A model generated the notes under the pieces. The model saw nothing but the letters and a program-made list of their open reading frames with translations, ran no database searches and was not told the DNA's origin. Shown one piece after another: positions 45,374 to 54,723 of a stretch of DNA of 64,000 nucleotides. Each line of letters starts with the position of its first letter. The first letter of the stretch is position 1. A program made the translations under genes and the position numbers. The DNA is taken from the NCBI RefSeq assembly GCF_007997225.1, contig NZ_VORM01000005.1, positions 248,001-312,000 of the forward strand, read 5' to 3'. Origin of the DNA: Subsaximicrobium wynnwilliamsii. GTDB lineage: Bacteria > Bacteroidota > Bacteroidia > Flavobacteriales > Flavobacteriaceae.

Positions 45374-45414
45374 AAAAAAAGTCTCGATTTACCGATTGTT
45401 ATTCGGGTCGAGAC
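45374..45414 (-). terminator. Terminator flush with the aminotransferase start codon
   Basis: On the minus strand GTCTCGA (45414-45408) pairs with TCGAGAC (45387-45381), with an inner CCGA/TCGG stem, then seven T (45380-45374), then the ATG of the next gene. It ends the START-like gene's transcript, 28 bases after that stop. Confidence 0.8.
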
Positions 45415-45442
45415 AAAGATAAAATATATATTTTTGGTTTAA

Positions 45443-45844
45443 TTAAGCAGAGCCCAAAACTTGTTTTAAATCTGAAATTTGATTATCCCAAAGCATCTTG
45501 GCTTCCTCCACTTCATCTTCCTCCACATGGTCTGTAACGATTATTGAAACATCTTTTGTGATTTCATCCACTTGGATTCTAATCTCGAAGTAATAAGCAT
45601 CGCCTTCCTCTTCATCAACCATCCATCTAAAACGGATGCGCTCACCACTTTTCTTGCTCAATAGCTTTGCTTTTTCCTCACTGCCGTCCCAAATAAAGGT
45701 AAAGAACTCACCTCGAGAATTCACGTTATCTGCGAACCACTCCGATAAGCCTGAAGGTGTTGATATATATTGATATAGAAGTTGTGGTGACGCGTGCACG
45801 ACAAACTCCATTTCTATCTTGACTTTTTCTTCCATAGTTTTCAT
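45443..45844 (-). CDS. START-like (SRPBCC) domain protein
   Basis: A 133-residue protein of the START-like family found in Bacteroidota (AHSA1-related): EMEFVVHASPQLLYQYISTPSGLSEWFADNV, then a beta-rich core with FTFIWDGSEEKAKLLS and RFRWM, and a C-terminal helix MLWDNQISDLKQVL. Starts at 45844 and 45835 (MEEKVKIEMEF) are equally possible. Function unknown. It is transcribed divergently from the Met tRNA. Confidence 0.85.
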   Translation of the reverse strand: MKTMEEKVKIEMEFVVHASPQLLYQYISTPSGLSEWFADNVNSRGEFFTFIWDGSEEKAKLLSKKSGERIRFRWMVDEEEGDAYYFEIRIQVDEITKDVSIIVTDHVEEDEVEEAKMLWDNQISDLKQVLGSA

Positions 45845-45920
45845 GTTATGTGCTCAATATATACATTAATTGTTAAGTTTAAAACTAATTGCCCAAATAA
45901 ATAATTTGCACATTTTATGT

Positions 45921-45950
45921 TTGCGCACAATAATATTGTTTTTATATTTG
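45921..45950 (+). promoter_or_regulatory. Promoter of the Met tRNA
   Basis: TTG (45921-45923), 19 bases, then TATATTTG (45943-45950): a full match to the Bacteroidota consensus. The tRNA begins 12 bases on. Confidence 0.8.
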
Positions 45951-45962
45951 CACCCTTATAAT

Positions 45963-46036
45963 GGCGAGGTAGCTCAGCTGGTTAGAGCGTCGGATTCATA
46001 ACTCGGAGGTCGGGGGATCGTGCCCCCCTCTCGCTA
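45963..46036 (+). tRNA. tRNA-Met (anticodon CAT)
   Basis: A 74-nt tRNA with a complete cloverleaf: acceptor GGCGAGG pairing with TCTCGCT, D-arm GCTC-AGCTGGTTA-GAGC, anticodon loop TTCATAA with CAT at 45997-45999, a five-base variable loop and a GGGGG/CCCCC T-stem. CCA is not encoded. The T-loop reads ATCGTGC, which lacks the usual T54 and A58. The anticodon stem has U-G pairs and an A31-C39 mismatch. Acceptor and anticodon stems argue against initiator fMet; elongator Met is favoured over tRNA-Ile2. Confidence 0.9.
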
Positions 46037-46044
46037 CTTAATAC

Positions 46045-46080
46045 AAAGACAGTTACGTTGGTTCGTAACTGTCTTTTTTA
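46045..46080 (+). terminator. Terminator of the Met tRNA
   Basis: A perfect 13-bp stem (AAAGACAGTTACG at 46045-46057 with its complement at 46064-46076) around TTGGTT, followed by a T-run. Confidence 0.9.
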
Positions 46081-46430
46081 TTTTGGGTACATTATCAATT
46101 GCGTATATCATTACCTATTTGTTAAATTCTAATTAGGTTAATTATCACAAAACCAATATATTATATATAAATTATGTCTTAAAGCTAGCAAATTTGCTCA
46201 TTGTTTGCTGCGTATACGCACGCTGATAAAAATTAAGTCGTTGGCTTCCTCTTCTCAGTCTGTAAGATTTTCGGTTTATAGATATCCTATAGAACGAATA
46301 GTTTGATTAGAGACGCAGCCCCTTCAATTTAATTATTTGAAAATTGTGATAATCAGGCACGAGGGGTTTTAGGTTAAAACTTTACCCAATTGGAATAACA
46401 TCGTTTGCATAATAGCTTCATCTTTAGCGC
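46081..46430. other. Gene-free interval between tRNA and DUF998 gene
   Basis: I see no gene in this AT-rich stretch. A 12-bp palindrome TGCGTATACGCA (46209-46220) is the only regular feature. Confidence 0.45.
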
Positions 46431-47051
46431 ATGATTCATAAACACGAGATAATTAAATATGGTGGAATTGCTCTAATTGCGGGGAGTATACTTGCGCTAG
46501 TAGCCGATGTAGTAGGTATTTTGGTAGTTGAAGACCACAACCCCATACGACAAACCGTGAGTCAATTGGCGCATGGTAAATATGCCTATATACAAGATAT
46601 AGGCCTCGCTCTTTTTGGTGTGGGCATTTTAATTGCTGGCGCGACACTTTATCTTTGGAAATCAGATGCCTTTAAATGTGAATGGGGAGCAACGCTTCTA
46701 TCAATTATGGGTATTTGTATCGTAGTGCTAGCCGAGTTTAATGAATTTGCCGGAACACCCGGCACGACAGTTCACATTGTTCTTGCAGTGTTTATAGGGG
46801 TTTTATTTATGCTCTGTACTTTTCTCATTGGTCTTGCTTTCAAGAAAATCAATAAAAATTGGTACTATGCCAGTATTGGTATGGGTATACTATTTCTTGT
46901 TTCCTGCTCTGGCTTTCTGGTCATTTCTCAAGCGTATCAAGGCGCTTATGAACGGGGAGTGATACAAATAGTCTTGATATGGTTTTGTGCGATGGGCTAT
47001 CAAATGATAAAATATCCTGAAAAAACTATGGATTTCGAAACGTTTAAATAA
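46431..47051 (+). CDS. DUF998-family membrane protein
   Basis: A 206-residue protein with six hydrophobic segments. The pattern matches DUF998: YGGIALIAGSILALVADVVG, then DHNPIRQTVSQLAHGKYAYIQDIGLALFGVGI. The family's function is unknown. The protein probably spans the inner membrane. It appears monocistronic. Confidence 0.8.
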   Translation: MIHKHEIIKYGGIALIAGSILALVADVVGILVVEDHNPIRQTVSQLAHGKYAYIQDIGLALFGVGILIAGATLYLWKSDAFKCEWGATLLSIMGICIVVLAEFNEFAGTPGTTVHIVLAVFIGVLFMLCTFLIGLAFKKINKNWYYASIGMGILFLVSCSGFLVISQAYQGAYERGVIQIVLIWFCAMGYQMIKYPEKTMDFETFK

Positions 47052-47123
47052 GTCTCTCTTGAAACTAATTCTTCATAACGATAATTCAATAGTATAAGCA
47101 GAACGCCATTTCTTAGTCGCTGC

Positions 47124-47159
47124 AACATAAAAAAACCCGAATCGCAACATCCGGGTTTT
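47124..47159 (-). terminator. Terminator of the PRC-barrel gene
   Basis: On the minus strand AAAACCCG/CGGGTTTT arms (47159-47152 and 47139-47132) are followed by TTTTTTTA. It starts 25 bases after the PRC-barrel stop. It can also serve the converging DUF998 gene. Confidence 0.7.
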
Positions 47160-47183
47160 ATTACGATCTATGTGACTCTAAAA

Positions 47184-47690
47184 TTATTTTCCACCAAACG
47201 CCTCGCTCTGGTAAAATTTATCGTCTTTAGGATAAGCCTTGGCTTCATCGCTTCGTACATAAGAATCGAGAACAACTACCTCATAATCTCTATCAATGGC
47301 CGTTCCTTTTTTGATTCGTTTCGTTTCTGCAAAGGTTTTATGGTTAATGTTTTCTGTAGAAACAAGTTCACTTTCTAAATGGAGTTGCGCTAAACCTACG
47401 GGAAGAATTAGATGATTTTCGCCATCTTTGTTGAGGAAGCCATGCACGCCATCTTTCTCTCTGATATTATAGGGTTTGTGATTTGCTTCAATAATGGAAG
47501 CATCAACCTCAATATCCAAATATACCACACGCTCCGTACTTTTGTTTACGAGTAAATTATCCACTGTGCCTATTACTCTCTCGTCTTTATCTTTCACTTC
47601 CCAGCCACGAACATCCATGTCGCTGTCGGCTACCTTATAATCTGACAGTTCTTCTAAATAATATAAATTTCTTTCTTTATCTGTACCCAT
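47184..47690 (-). CDS. PRC-barrel domain protein
   Basis: A 168-residue protein with a PRC-barrel (photosystem-reaction-centre H-like) core: VADSDMDVRGWEVKDKDERVIGTVDNLLVNKSTERVVYLDI, and a second similar half (GLAQLHLESELVSTENIN). Such proteins are common in stress-linked operons of Bacteroidota and carry no known catalytic residue. The upstream membrane-anchored protein gene ends four bases earlier, so the two are co-transcribed. Confidence 0.85.
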   Translation of the reverse strand: MGTDKERNLYYLEELSDYKVADSDMDVRGWEVKDKDERVIGTVDNLLVNKSTERVVYLDIEVDASIIEANHKPYNIREKDGVHGFLNKDGENHLILPVGLAQLHLESELVSTENINHKTFAETKRIKKGTAIDRDYEVVVLDSYVRSDEAKAYPKDDKFYQSEAFGGK

Positions 47691-47694
47691 AATC

Positions 47695-48321
47695 TTATTT
47701 GTTTTTCATGTTAGTCAATAATTCTCCCGCTTGGTCAAAGAAGTTTTTGACAGCAGCTTTTTGCTCAAGGGTTTGAGTGCCAGGAGCAATGGCCATAACC
47801 GAGTTTTGAAGTTCGGTGCAGCTTTCATCCAAATTTGGGAATCTCTGCATCTGTATTTTTTTCAAGACCTTAACAATGGTGTTTCCGGCATTTTTGATAT
47901 TGTCTGCATGGTCCACTGCATAAGTATCGTCTTCAACAGAACCTGCAATACTACGTGCGGTTTCCAAATCGGCCGCTATATCCACATTCAGGGTGTTTGC
48001 CACGGCTTGGGTAGCATCTATAAGTTTGTCTAGTGCAGCATGTGAATATTCATGCTCAAGACCCATTTCAGCTCCTTCGGCGATATGGGTTTTAAACTCC
48101 GCGATTTTTGAGATTGCCGTTTCAGAAAATACATTTTTAGCGTCGTTTGCTGTATTATCTACATCGTCTGTTACCATTTCTATGTCATTGTCTGACACGT
48201 CGTCTGCTTCTGCATCATCGTCGCTATAAATGAATACGAAATATAGAATTGCGAGAATTGCGAGAATCGCTACAATCCAAGGCCATATGGATGTCTTTTT
48301 TTTAATTTTAATTTCTGCCAT
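47695..48321 (-). CDS. Membrane-anchored helical protein of unknown function
   Basis: A 208-residue protein with a basic N-terminus (MAEIKIKKKTSIW), one membrane segment (about residues 13-30, WPWIVAILAILAILYFVFIY), an acidic linker (DDDAEADDVSDND) and a helical periplasmic domain of about 140 residues. I do not recognise the domain. It lies directly upstream of the PRC-barrel gene with four bases between, so the two may act together in the envelope. Confidence 0.7.
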   Translation of the reverse strand: MAEIKIKKKTSIWPWIVAILAILAILYFVFIYSDDDAEADDVSDNDIEMVTDDVDNTANDAKNVFSETAISKIAEFKTHIAEGAEMGLEHEYSHAALDKLIDATQAVANTLNVDIAADLETARSIAGSVEDDTYAVDHADNIKNAGNTIVKVLKKIQMQRFPNLDESCTELQNSVMAIAPGTQTLEQKAAVKNFFDQAGELLTNMKNK

Positions 48322-48803
48322 AATTTTGTTCTTTAGTTTTTGGAATTATCAATGGCATCAAGGTATCATCAAATACGACAACATCTTGATGCAAAAAGCC
48401 CAATTTTTGTCCTGAAAATAATCATCACCCATAAAATTTGGGGCTAGCCGTTTAATTTTGAACAACTTACTTAATTTGTAAAGAAGAATTATAGGGCTTC
48501 TTCCCTAGTCAGTAAAATGAAGAATCAATGTTGAAAGAAACCATTCGTGGCGAAAAGCTCCCGCTAAAGGCTATATAGGTACAATGGTAGCAGCGAAATT
48601 ACCTCAAAGCAGTGCGACCATAGTCAAAACATAAAATTCAAAATCAGTAACCTCGGGGCAAGCCCTCAAGCTATGCATTGAAAGATGTGCTTTGTATTGC
48701 GAGAAAGCCTCGAGAAATAAATCCCTCTAGAGGGATTTTAAAAAGACCTAAAGTGGTAAAAAGAATTTATATTAGGTGCTAATCGCATTGGAATTTAATT
48801 GGT
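48322..48803. other. Gene-free interval with a loopless palindrome
   Basis: No gene is supported. The main structure is a perfect 20-bp palindrome AAATCCCTCTAGAGGGATTT (48719-48738), about 70 bases after the stop of the minus-strand gene that ends at 48804, so it may mark a 3' end. The rest is mixed AT-rich sequence. Confidence 0.45.
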
Positions 48804-49724
48804 TCAACCACTTTGGATATCTTTATTCCTTATGAATTTAGCGTCGTATTCATGTTCCAATAAATTATTCATGTTGGATAACACGGTTTCAAATCTTGAA
48901 ATATCCTTATCCAAAACCCTTTTGATTTTAGCTTTCATTTCGGTCATTTCCTTATAGGCTGAAACTATTTCATTCGCAAGGATATTCACTTCATTTGCGC
49001 TTTTGCTGAACTCAATAAATGGCAAACTATCTTGAGCCAACTCTTTGATTTGGTCGTACACAAAAACTTGCCTGCGTTCGACCCTTGCAGGATCTGCTTG
49101 GTCAATAAATTCAAAATCAGATAGGTCTAGATTAAAATTTGCCACCCAGTTTAAGTAATATTCTTTATACGCTCTACTGTCACTTTCGTTGGCAATTGTA
49201 GAAAAAAATTGATTTGAACGTAAAAGTTGCCATTGGGAATAGGTGCTTTTCTTTTTTAAATAATTACTTCTGAAATAATTGATTTCTTTAGTTATATAAG
49301 AGTGATAATTACCAAAAAAGTTGGAATCGATCAACAACTGTTTAAAATTTGAAAGTTTGTTTTTTCTATTGTTGCGGTAAAACCGATTTAAATGCACCAA
49401 ACTTATTTTGCTCAAAAATTTATCATTCAATGCTGCAGATAAAATTGGGTTGACGAAATTATCCAGATCAAGGGATTGATTGAATTCTTTGAGATCAACA
49501 GCAGCTTTCTCTATGGATTGCTTTAATTCTGGCAATGAGGACTGAAAAAATTCAAACGCGTCTTTGGCATTATCGCTGCGTTGTTTTTTATATAGAAAAA
49601 AGGCGATCATGACTCCAAAGATCGCCAATAACATGGCAACAGAATCAATTAACATAGACCATTGATTTGGGTCCATACTCCACGATTCAAAGATCAGATA
49701 GTAGTTTTCAGTGTCTTGCTGCAT
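48804..49724 (-). CDS. Membrane protein with coiled-coil region, unknown function
   Basis: A 306-residue protein with one membrane span (residues about 23-44, SMLIDSVAMLLAIFGVMIAFFLYKK) followed by a charged helical body. A coiled-coil-like run ends the protein (SAYKEMTEMKAKIKRVLDK to LSNMNNLLEHEYD). No family is recognised. Tyrosine- and phenylalanine-rich middle parts and lack of enzyme motifs suggest a structural or signalling role. It stands alone. Confidence 0.65.
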   Translation of the reverse strand: MQQDTENYYLIFESWSMDPNQWSMLIDSVAMLLAIFGVMIAFFLYKKQRSDNAKDAFEFFQSSLPELKQSIEKAAVDLKEFNQSLDLDNFVNPILSAALNDKFLSKISLVHLNRFYRNNRKNKLSNFKQLLIDSNFFGNYHSYITKEINYFRSNYLKKKSTYSQWQLLRSNQFFSTIANESDSRAYKEYYLNWVANFNLDLSDFEFIDQADPARVERRQVFVYDQIKELAQDSLPFIEFSKSANEVNILANEIVSAYKEMTEMKAKIKRVLDKDISRFETVLSNMNNLLEHEYDAKFIRNKDIQSG

Positions 49725-50001
49725 GCGATTAATTTTTGCCGATGATTATTAAAGGCGGTTTAGTTCAAACTGAATATCTGTTTGATCTAACTAAGTTACA
49801 CAATAAATTAGAGAAAAAACGGCCCACTGTTTTAGCATGTATGCCTGAGATTTTTAAAATACCAGAATGAAATCTGGAATTGATTTAGTCAACATCAAGA
49901 GAACATGGCTTTTCAATCGGACTTATTTTTAAAGTAAAAGTTATTTTTTTTAAATCAAAATACACTCAAAATAAATCGTATTTTAAGTAAAATTTAAAAA
50001 C

Positions 50002-50400
50002 ATGAATGTACAAGCTTATTTAGCCTTTAACGGCAATTGTCAAGAAGCGCTCAATTTTTACAGTAAAATTTTCAGCGCAGAAATCAAAAATCGTCAAACC
50101 TATGAAGATCGTAAAATAGATGTGCCGTCCTCATTCCGTCAAAAACTGCAACATGCAGAATTGAAAGGAAAAGGATTGCATTTTATGGCTTACGATGCGG
50201 CACCCGACACTCCCATAAATCACGGTAACCAGATTCATATGAGCGTTGACCTGAAAAATACCGAAGAGGCTGAAGACATGTTCAACCAACTTTCGAACGG
50301 AGGTCAAGTTCATCATAATTTCAGAGAAAGGGAATGGGGGCATTTTGGAAGATGCTCAGATAAATTTGGTATTAACTGGATGGTCAATTGCGATACTTAA
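50002..50400 (+). CDS. VOC-family protein (PhnB-like)
   Basis: A 132-residue protein of the glyoxalase/VOC superfamily, PhnB-like branch. Pattern: VQAYLAFNGNCQEALNFYSKIF, then LHFMAYDAAPDTPINHGNQIHMSVD, and a C-terminal FGRCSDKFGINWMVNC. PhnB-like proteins rarely have a known reaction; many bind metals or act on small molecules. No partner gene is adjacent. Confidence 0.88.
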   Translation: MNVQAYLAFNGNCQEALNFYSKIFSAEIKNRQTYEDRKIDVPSSFRQKLQHAELKGKGLHFMAYDAAPDTPINHGNQIHMSVDLKNTEEAEDMFNQLSNGGQVHHNFREREWGHFGRCSDKFGINWMVNCDT

Positions 50401-50696
50401 TCCCCAACTCGCATCAACAATAAGCATGCAACACGGTGCAATGGATAAAGAATTCAATGCGTAGCCCAATCACTGGACTCACATTCTTGTATTAGTTTAC
50501 TTCTTTATACCCTTTGAATAGTAAGCCTAGCTTGGAAAACAAACACTAAAGCTTTCAGGTTTTATTTACCAAAGTTTTATGAGTCAAGAACTAGACAAAC
50601 GAATCGTTTTTTTTACGCTAAAAGAAGAATCAATTGTGCTAAGACCTCATGCAAGGTATGGCTAATTTTAAACCATTAACTCAAAAACACTTTACT

Positions 50697-50858
50697 ATGT
50701 TAAAATGGCTCGTTATCTGCATTGTGATTTCAATTATTGCTGGTATTTTTGGTTTTGCCGGAATCGCTGATGCTGCAGCAGGAATCGCAAAAATAATATT
50801 CGTGATTTTCATTATCATTAGCATTATTGTCTTTCTGGCATTCAAAAAGATTTTTTGA
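50697..50858 (+). CDS. DUF1328-family small membrane protein
   Basis: A 53-residue protein with two hydrophobic helices separated by [12 protein letters not shown], the DUF1328 signature ([18 protein letters not shown]). The start at 50697 (MLKWLVICI) is preferred over 50649 because it matches the family's N-terminus. Its role is unknown, and relatives are linked to stress. The second half and downstream DNA (about 50758-51006) are duplicated 6.9 kb away. Confidence 0.85.
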   Translation: MLKWLVICIVISIIAGIFGFAGIADAAAGIAKIIFVIFIIISIIVFLAFKKIF

Positions 50859-51006
50859 CCTTCCGCCAAATCGCAATTAGAGTGAGGGCTGATTACACAT
50901 TTAGAAAAAATTCAAATTCCTTGGTGCACTTGATGCATTTGATGCTTGCTGTTATGATTTGCCCAAAATTAGATTAGACCTTCGGCAGAAACCGCATGTG
51001 CCAAAG
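50758..51006 (+). repeat. Duplicated segment, copy A (DUF1328 3' half and downstream)
   Basis: This segment, from the middle of the DUF1328 gene into the following non-coding DNA, is recognisably similar to 57683-57926 over its whole length, with many point differences and small gaps. Shared stretches include GCAGCAGGAATCGCAAAAAT and TTAGATTAGACCTTC. The rest of the gap to 51281 shows no gene. Confidence 0.8.
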
Positions 51007-51281
51007 ATATGGCAAGCAATTATTAAAAGTTTTAAGCTGTCTGTAACGAAATAGGCATTGAGATACTTACTCCACATTAGCGTGCGGAACGAGAAGGAAC
51101 TAACACAAGTATTCCTACAAACCATCTACCTAAAGATTATAAAGCGCCAAGTTTCAATCTTAAAATGGAAAAATATGAATAACACTCATGTTCAATCTGA
51201 AAAGGAAAAAATGAGATATCCTAATTAAGATTATCCCATCAAGTGTGTAAGAAGTATGCAGTGTGACATTCTTTTTTGTTA

Positions 51282-53783
51282 CTAAAAATAGAGACGCCAA
51301 ACGGCATTTGTTGTGATACCCAGCGAAAATCTTGAAAATTTAATGGGATCGTTGTTGTCGTTAACGCGATAAAAATTGTTTATCGGATTTTCTCTATTCG
51401 ATAGGTTCCAAACCGAAGCGCCTATTTCAGACCTAAAACTATTGCTGATCTTAAATTTGTATAAGGCAGAGACATCAATTCTCATGTAGTCCTGCAATCG
51501 ACTGCTATTCGCTGTATCAAAATTTACGGCATCATCTATCACTTCATTGCCTAATAAAGGAATCGATGTAGGCTGGCCTGTCCGGTAATTGAGGCCTGCT
51601 GAAATATTCCAATGGGTATTGCTAAAGGTACTTCCCATTGTAAAAGCATGCGTAATGTCAAAATTACTTGGAAACTCCTTGTCTTCAAGTGTTTCAAAAG
51701 TGTAGGTATTATTTATATAAGAATAACTCAACCAGCTATTTAGATGTTTAAATTTTTTTCTAAACAAGACTTCAACTCCATAAGCGTCATAGCTGCCTTT
51801 CTCTTTTTCAAGCTCATATTTGGTTGTGAAACTTTGACTTTGGGTTGTGATACCAGCAACAGTTTTAAAGTAGCCTTTAACATCAACCAACCAGCCTTTA
51901 TTTTTGTAAAGGATTCCTAATGAAGCTTGTTTGCTTTTTAGGATAGGGATGCTATCATTGTCTGTTTGTTGCCATCGTCTTTTTTCAATGCCTAAAAAAT
52001 CATTTTGAAAATTGACGATTTGTGATACATTTTGGTGCTTAAATTCACCTAAAGCTTCAATTTCGAAATGATTTCCCAGTGCCTTACGGATGTTTAATCG
52101 CGGTTCGATTATAAGTTCATTAAATTCATCAATATAGTTAAGTCTCACACCAGATCTTACTGAAAAATCTTTAGCCTCATTCTCGTAGTAAGTCTGCCCA
52201 AAAACGGCATGTTCCCTCAAGACTTCTGAATCACGTCTAACAAACCTTGGCAAATCAATATCATTTAGATTGACCACTTCAGACTCGACAAAATTATATC
52301 CCAGCATAAATTTCCATAGATTTTGATGGTATAAAGCTTCAAGTTTTATGGCAGTTTCTGAAACGGAATTTTCTTGTAAGAAGCGCTGGCCAGCCAAAAT
52401 ATTGGCATTAATGGCCTGTAACTTATAATCGGTATTATAAATATTCAAGGTTGTACTTAAATTGCTATTCCATTCCCTTTTATAATTTAAGCCTGCAGCC
52501 ATACTGTTTTGAGACACGCTACTTTCTCTTGTCTCTAATGCACCATTCAGGGTTGCGGTCTCATCAAAGCTTAAATTATTATTTATTAGGATGAAATTCA
52601 ATCTGATGATATCCTTATCAGTTGGTTGATACAGCCATCTTAGGGACGTATCATAAAAATCAAATCCCTGATTTGAATTACTCACTTCAGAACTATTGTT
52701 TTGTGCTTCAGTCTCTTGGGTCACTCTGTCAAAATAGGTGTCATAGGTTGGGGTTCTCAAAAGGTCGTCAGTAGATTTTCTTGCTGCAATTTGGACAGAA
52801 GATTTTTCGCCTAATGGAACGTCTGCAAAGAGATCGGCATTTAAAAGATTGATACCAAACGACCCTTCGAACTTCGATTGTAATTTCTTGTCAGATTCCA
52901 TAAAAATGGAGCCAGAAACACCATCGCTATATGAGGCATCTGTTCCGTTATTGATGACCGTCGCCGTTTGTGTGATTTGCGGATTGAAGCTTGAAATAAG
53001 TCCGAAGAAATGTCCAGATTGATACATTTTAATATCATCCCAAAGCATTAAATTTTGGTCATGTGAACCACCTCTAATATTAATGTTGGAAACCGTCTCG
53101 TCAACACTAATGATACCTGGTAGCGCTTGAACGGTTTGGAGCACGTCAGATTCAATGAGCCCTGGCAATAAGGTGAATTTACTGTAATCAATTAACGTGC
53201 TTCCATCTTGTCTTTTATCAATACCTTGAACAAGGTATCCGTTAAGAACTACTGGGCTGATCACTTGCTCTTCTTCCAACATGGATATGATTTCACAGCT
53301 ATTTAAATTGAAAAACTGGGCTTTGCGTTCAATCGTCTTAAAACCCATAAACCGAATTGTTATGATGTCGCTCAATGAGGCTACTTCAATTTCAAAATAC
53401 CCATCGTCCTTGCTAATAGCATAAGCAGTTGCCCCTTTAATAGTTGCACCAGAAAGCACTTTTTGCGAGGTGTCACGAATATATGCGCAAATCGTAATGG
53501 CTTCTGTGATGCTGATGACAACATCGCTAATCTTTGAGAAGATCAGATTTGTTTGTTTCTCTAGATTTTTAATCTTATTTGTTAAACTCAAATTTTTAGG
53601 TAGAGGAATTACTGTGATGTTTTCCAGAAGCCGACTTTCATAATTAAACGTCACATTATGAGTCGCAGTTATCTCGTCAAGTATATTAATTATAGGTATT
53701 TTTTGAGTATTATTTTGTCCTATTACCCAAAAGGTATTGAGAACAAAAAATGAAAAAAGTATGTAATGCTTAATCTTTAACAT
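51282..53783 (-). CDS. TonB-dependent receptor with signalling (STN-like) N-terminus
   Basis: An 833-residue outer-membrane receptor. After a signal peptide ending near WVIGQ comes a secretin/TonB-type N-terminal segment (FNYESRLLENITVIPLP), then a carboxypeptidase-like beta domain (about residues 95-170), then plug (VVLNGYLVQGIDKRQDGS, NINIRGGSHDQNLMLWDD) and barrel. The signalling-type N-terminus pairs with FecR and the sigma factor encoded next to it. The ligand is unknown. It overlaps the FecR gene by 14 bases. Confidence 0.88.
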   Translation of the reverse strand: MLKIKHYILFSFFVLNTFWVIGQNNTQKIPIINILDEITATHNVTFNYESRLLENITVIPLPKNLSLTNKIKNLEKQTNLIFSKISDVVISITEAITICAYIRDTSQKVLSGATIKGATAYAISKDDGYFEIEVASLSDIITIRFMGFKTIERKAQFFNLNSCEIISMLEEEQVISPVVLNGYLVQGIDKRQDGSTLIDYSKFTLLPGLIESDVLQTVQALPGIISVDETVSNINIRGGSHDQNLMLWDDIKMYQSGHFFGLISSFNPQITQTATVINNGTDASYSDGVSGSIFMESDKKLQSKFEGSFGINLLNADLFADVPLGEKSSVQIAARKSTDDLLRTPTYDTYFDRVTQETEAQNNSSEVSNSNQGFDFYDTSLRWLYQPTDKDIIRLNFILINNNLSFDETATLNGALETRESSVSQNSMAAGLNYKREWNSNLSTTLNIYNTDYKLQAINANILAGQRFLQENSVSETAIKLEALYHQNLWKFMLGYNFVESEVVNLNDIDLPRFVRRDSEVLREHAVFGQTYYENEAKDFSVRSGVRLNYIDEFNELIIEPRLNIRKALGNHFEIEALGEFKHQNVSQIVNFQNDFLGIEKRRWQQTDNDSIPILKSKQASLGILYKNKGWLVDVKGYFKTVAGITTQSQSFTTKYELEKEKGSYDAYGVEVLFRKKFKHLNSWLSYSYINNTYTFETLEDKEFPSNFDITHAFTMGSTFSNTHWNISAGLNYRTGQPTSIPLLGNEVIDDAVNFDTANSSRLQDYMRIDVSALYKFKISNSFRSEIGASVWNLSNRENPINNFYRVNDNNDPIKFSRFSLGITTNAVWRLYF

Positions 53784-54675
53784 TCCTTATAATGACCTCC
53801 TTATTATTGATGATTTCATAGGTCAAATTAAGGGGCTGCGTAATTGACTTTAAAGCATTCTCAAGGTTGTTGTGTTCAAATGCGCCAGTAAACATGACAT
53901 CTTTTTCGTCAAATTCTTTCAGAATGCCAATGTCGAACTGTGTTTCAATTTCTTTGATTACCGCATTGATGGAGGCATTCTCAAAAACACTCATATTTTT
54001 AAGCCAATATGGTTCGGTTATGGCGATTTCTGTTGTTTTGGCATTTCCCGATTTTAATACAAATTCAGTACCTGCCGGAAGTTTAATGGAATCAGTTCCA
54101 TAACTTACTTGCACAAGTCCTTCATAGCAAGAGACTTTAAAAATACTATCTCTCGACAGAACATTAAATTCAGTCCCGAGGACACTTACCTTGCCAAATT
54201 GAGTGGTAACATCAAAACGTTGGCCTTTTTCTACATTAAAAAGTGCCTCTCCCTTGAGTACTACGATTCTGTTTTTATCCCAGTTTGATGCATTATATTC
54301 AAGGTGGGATAGCTGATTTAATTTTACAATAGAATTATCAGGAAGTGTAATCGTCTCACTTTGTGCATAATTTGTATCAAACATGTTGATTTTATCTTTG
54401 TCCAACAGCATAAATACAGCGATGCCTAAAACAAAAACAGCGGCAATTCCAGAGGCGATTTTTAGCCAATGTCTTGCGGGCACATCTTTAGTGTATAGTT
54501 TACTTTCTATAGTTTCAAATGGCTTGACTTTAGCATGTTGCTCACCACCAAACCGTTGTGCTTCTTGAATGATTTCTTTATAAAAATCCGCATCCTCCAA
54601 AGCTTTGAACGCTTGGGTCTCTGCTTCGGATAACTCATTATCCAACCACTTTTTTATTAAGTATTCTTTGTCCAT
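53770..54675 (-). CDS. FecR-type anti-sigma factor
   Basis: A 301-residue inner-membrane regulator. The cytoplasmic N-terminus (DNELSEAETQAF) binds the sigma factor; a membrane span lies near residues 75-92 (ASGIAAVFVLGIAVFML); the periplasmic FecR domain follows (LPDNSIVKLNQLSHLEYN and GTEFNVLSRDSIFKV), and the C-terminus carries a DUF4974/STN-like domain. It passes the receptor's substrate signal to the sigma factor. Gene order sigma-FecR-receptor fits. Confidence 0.92.
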   Translation of the reverse strand: MDKEYLIKKWLDNELSEAETQAFKALEDADFYKEIIQEAQRFGGEQHAKVKPFETIESKLYTKDVPARHWLKIASGIAAVFVLGIAVFMLLDKDKINMFDTNYAQSETITLPDNSIVKLNQLSHLEYNASNWDKNRIVVLKGEALFNVEKGQRFDVTTQFGKVSVLGTEFNVLSRDSIFKVSCYEGLVQVSYGTDSIKLPAGTEFVLKSGNAKTTEIAITEPYWLKNMSVFENASINAVIKEIETQFDIGILKEFDEKDVMFTGAFEHNNLENALKSITQPLNLTYEIINNKEVIIRNVKD

Positions 54676-54723
54676 AACTACGTGCTATACTTATAAAACA
54701 ACTAACTTCTATATTGTCCCAAC

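Noticed and set aside
47184-47690. A photosynthesis-related role for the PRC-barrel protein
   Set aside because: The PRC-barrel is a widespread fold and the window has no photosystem genes.
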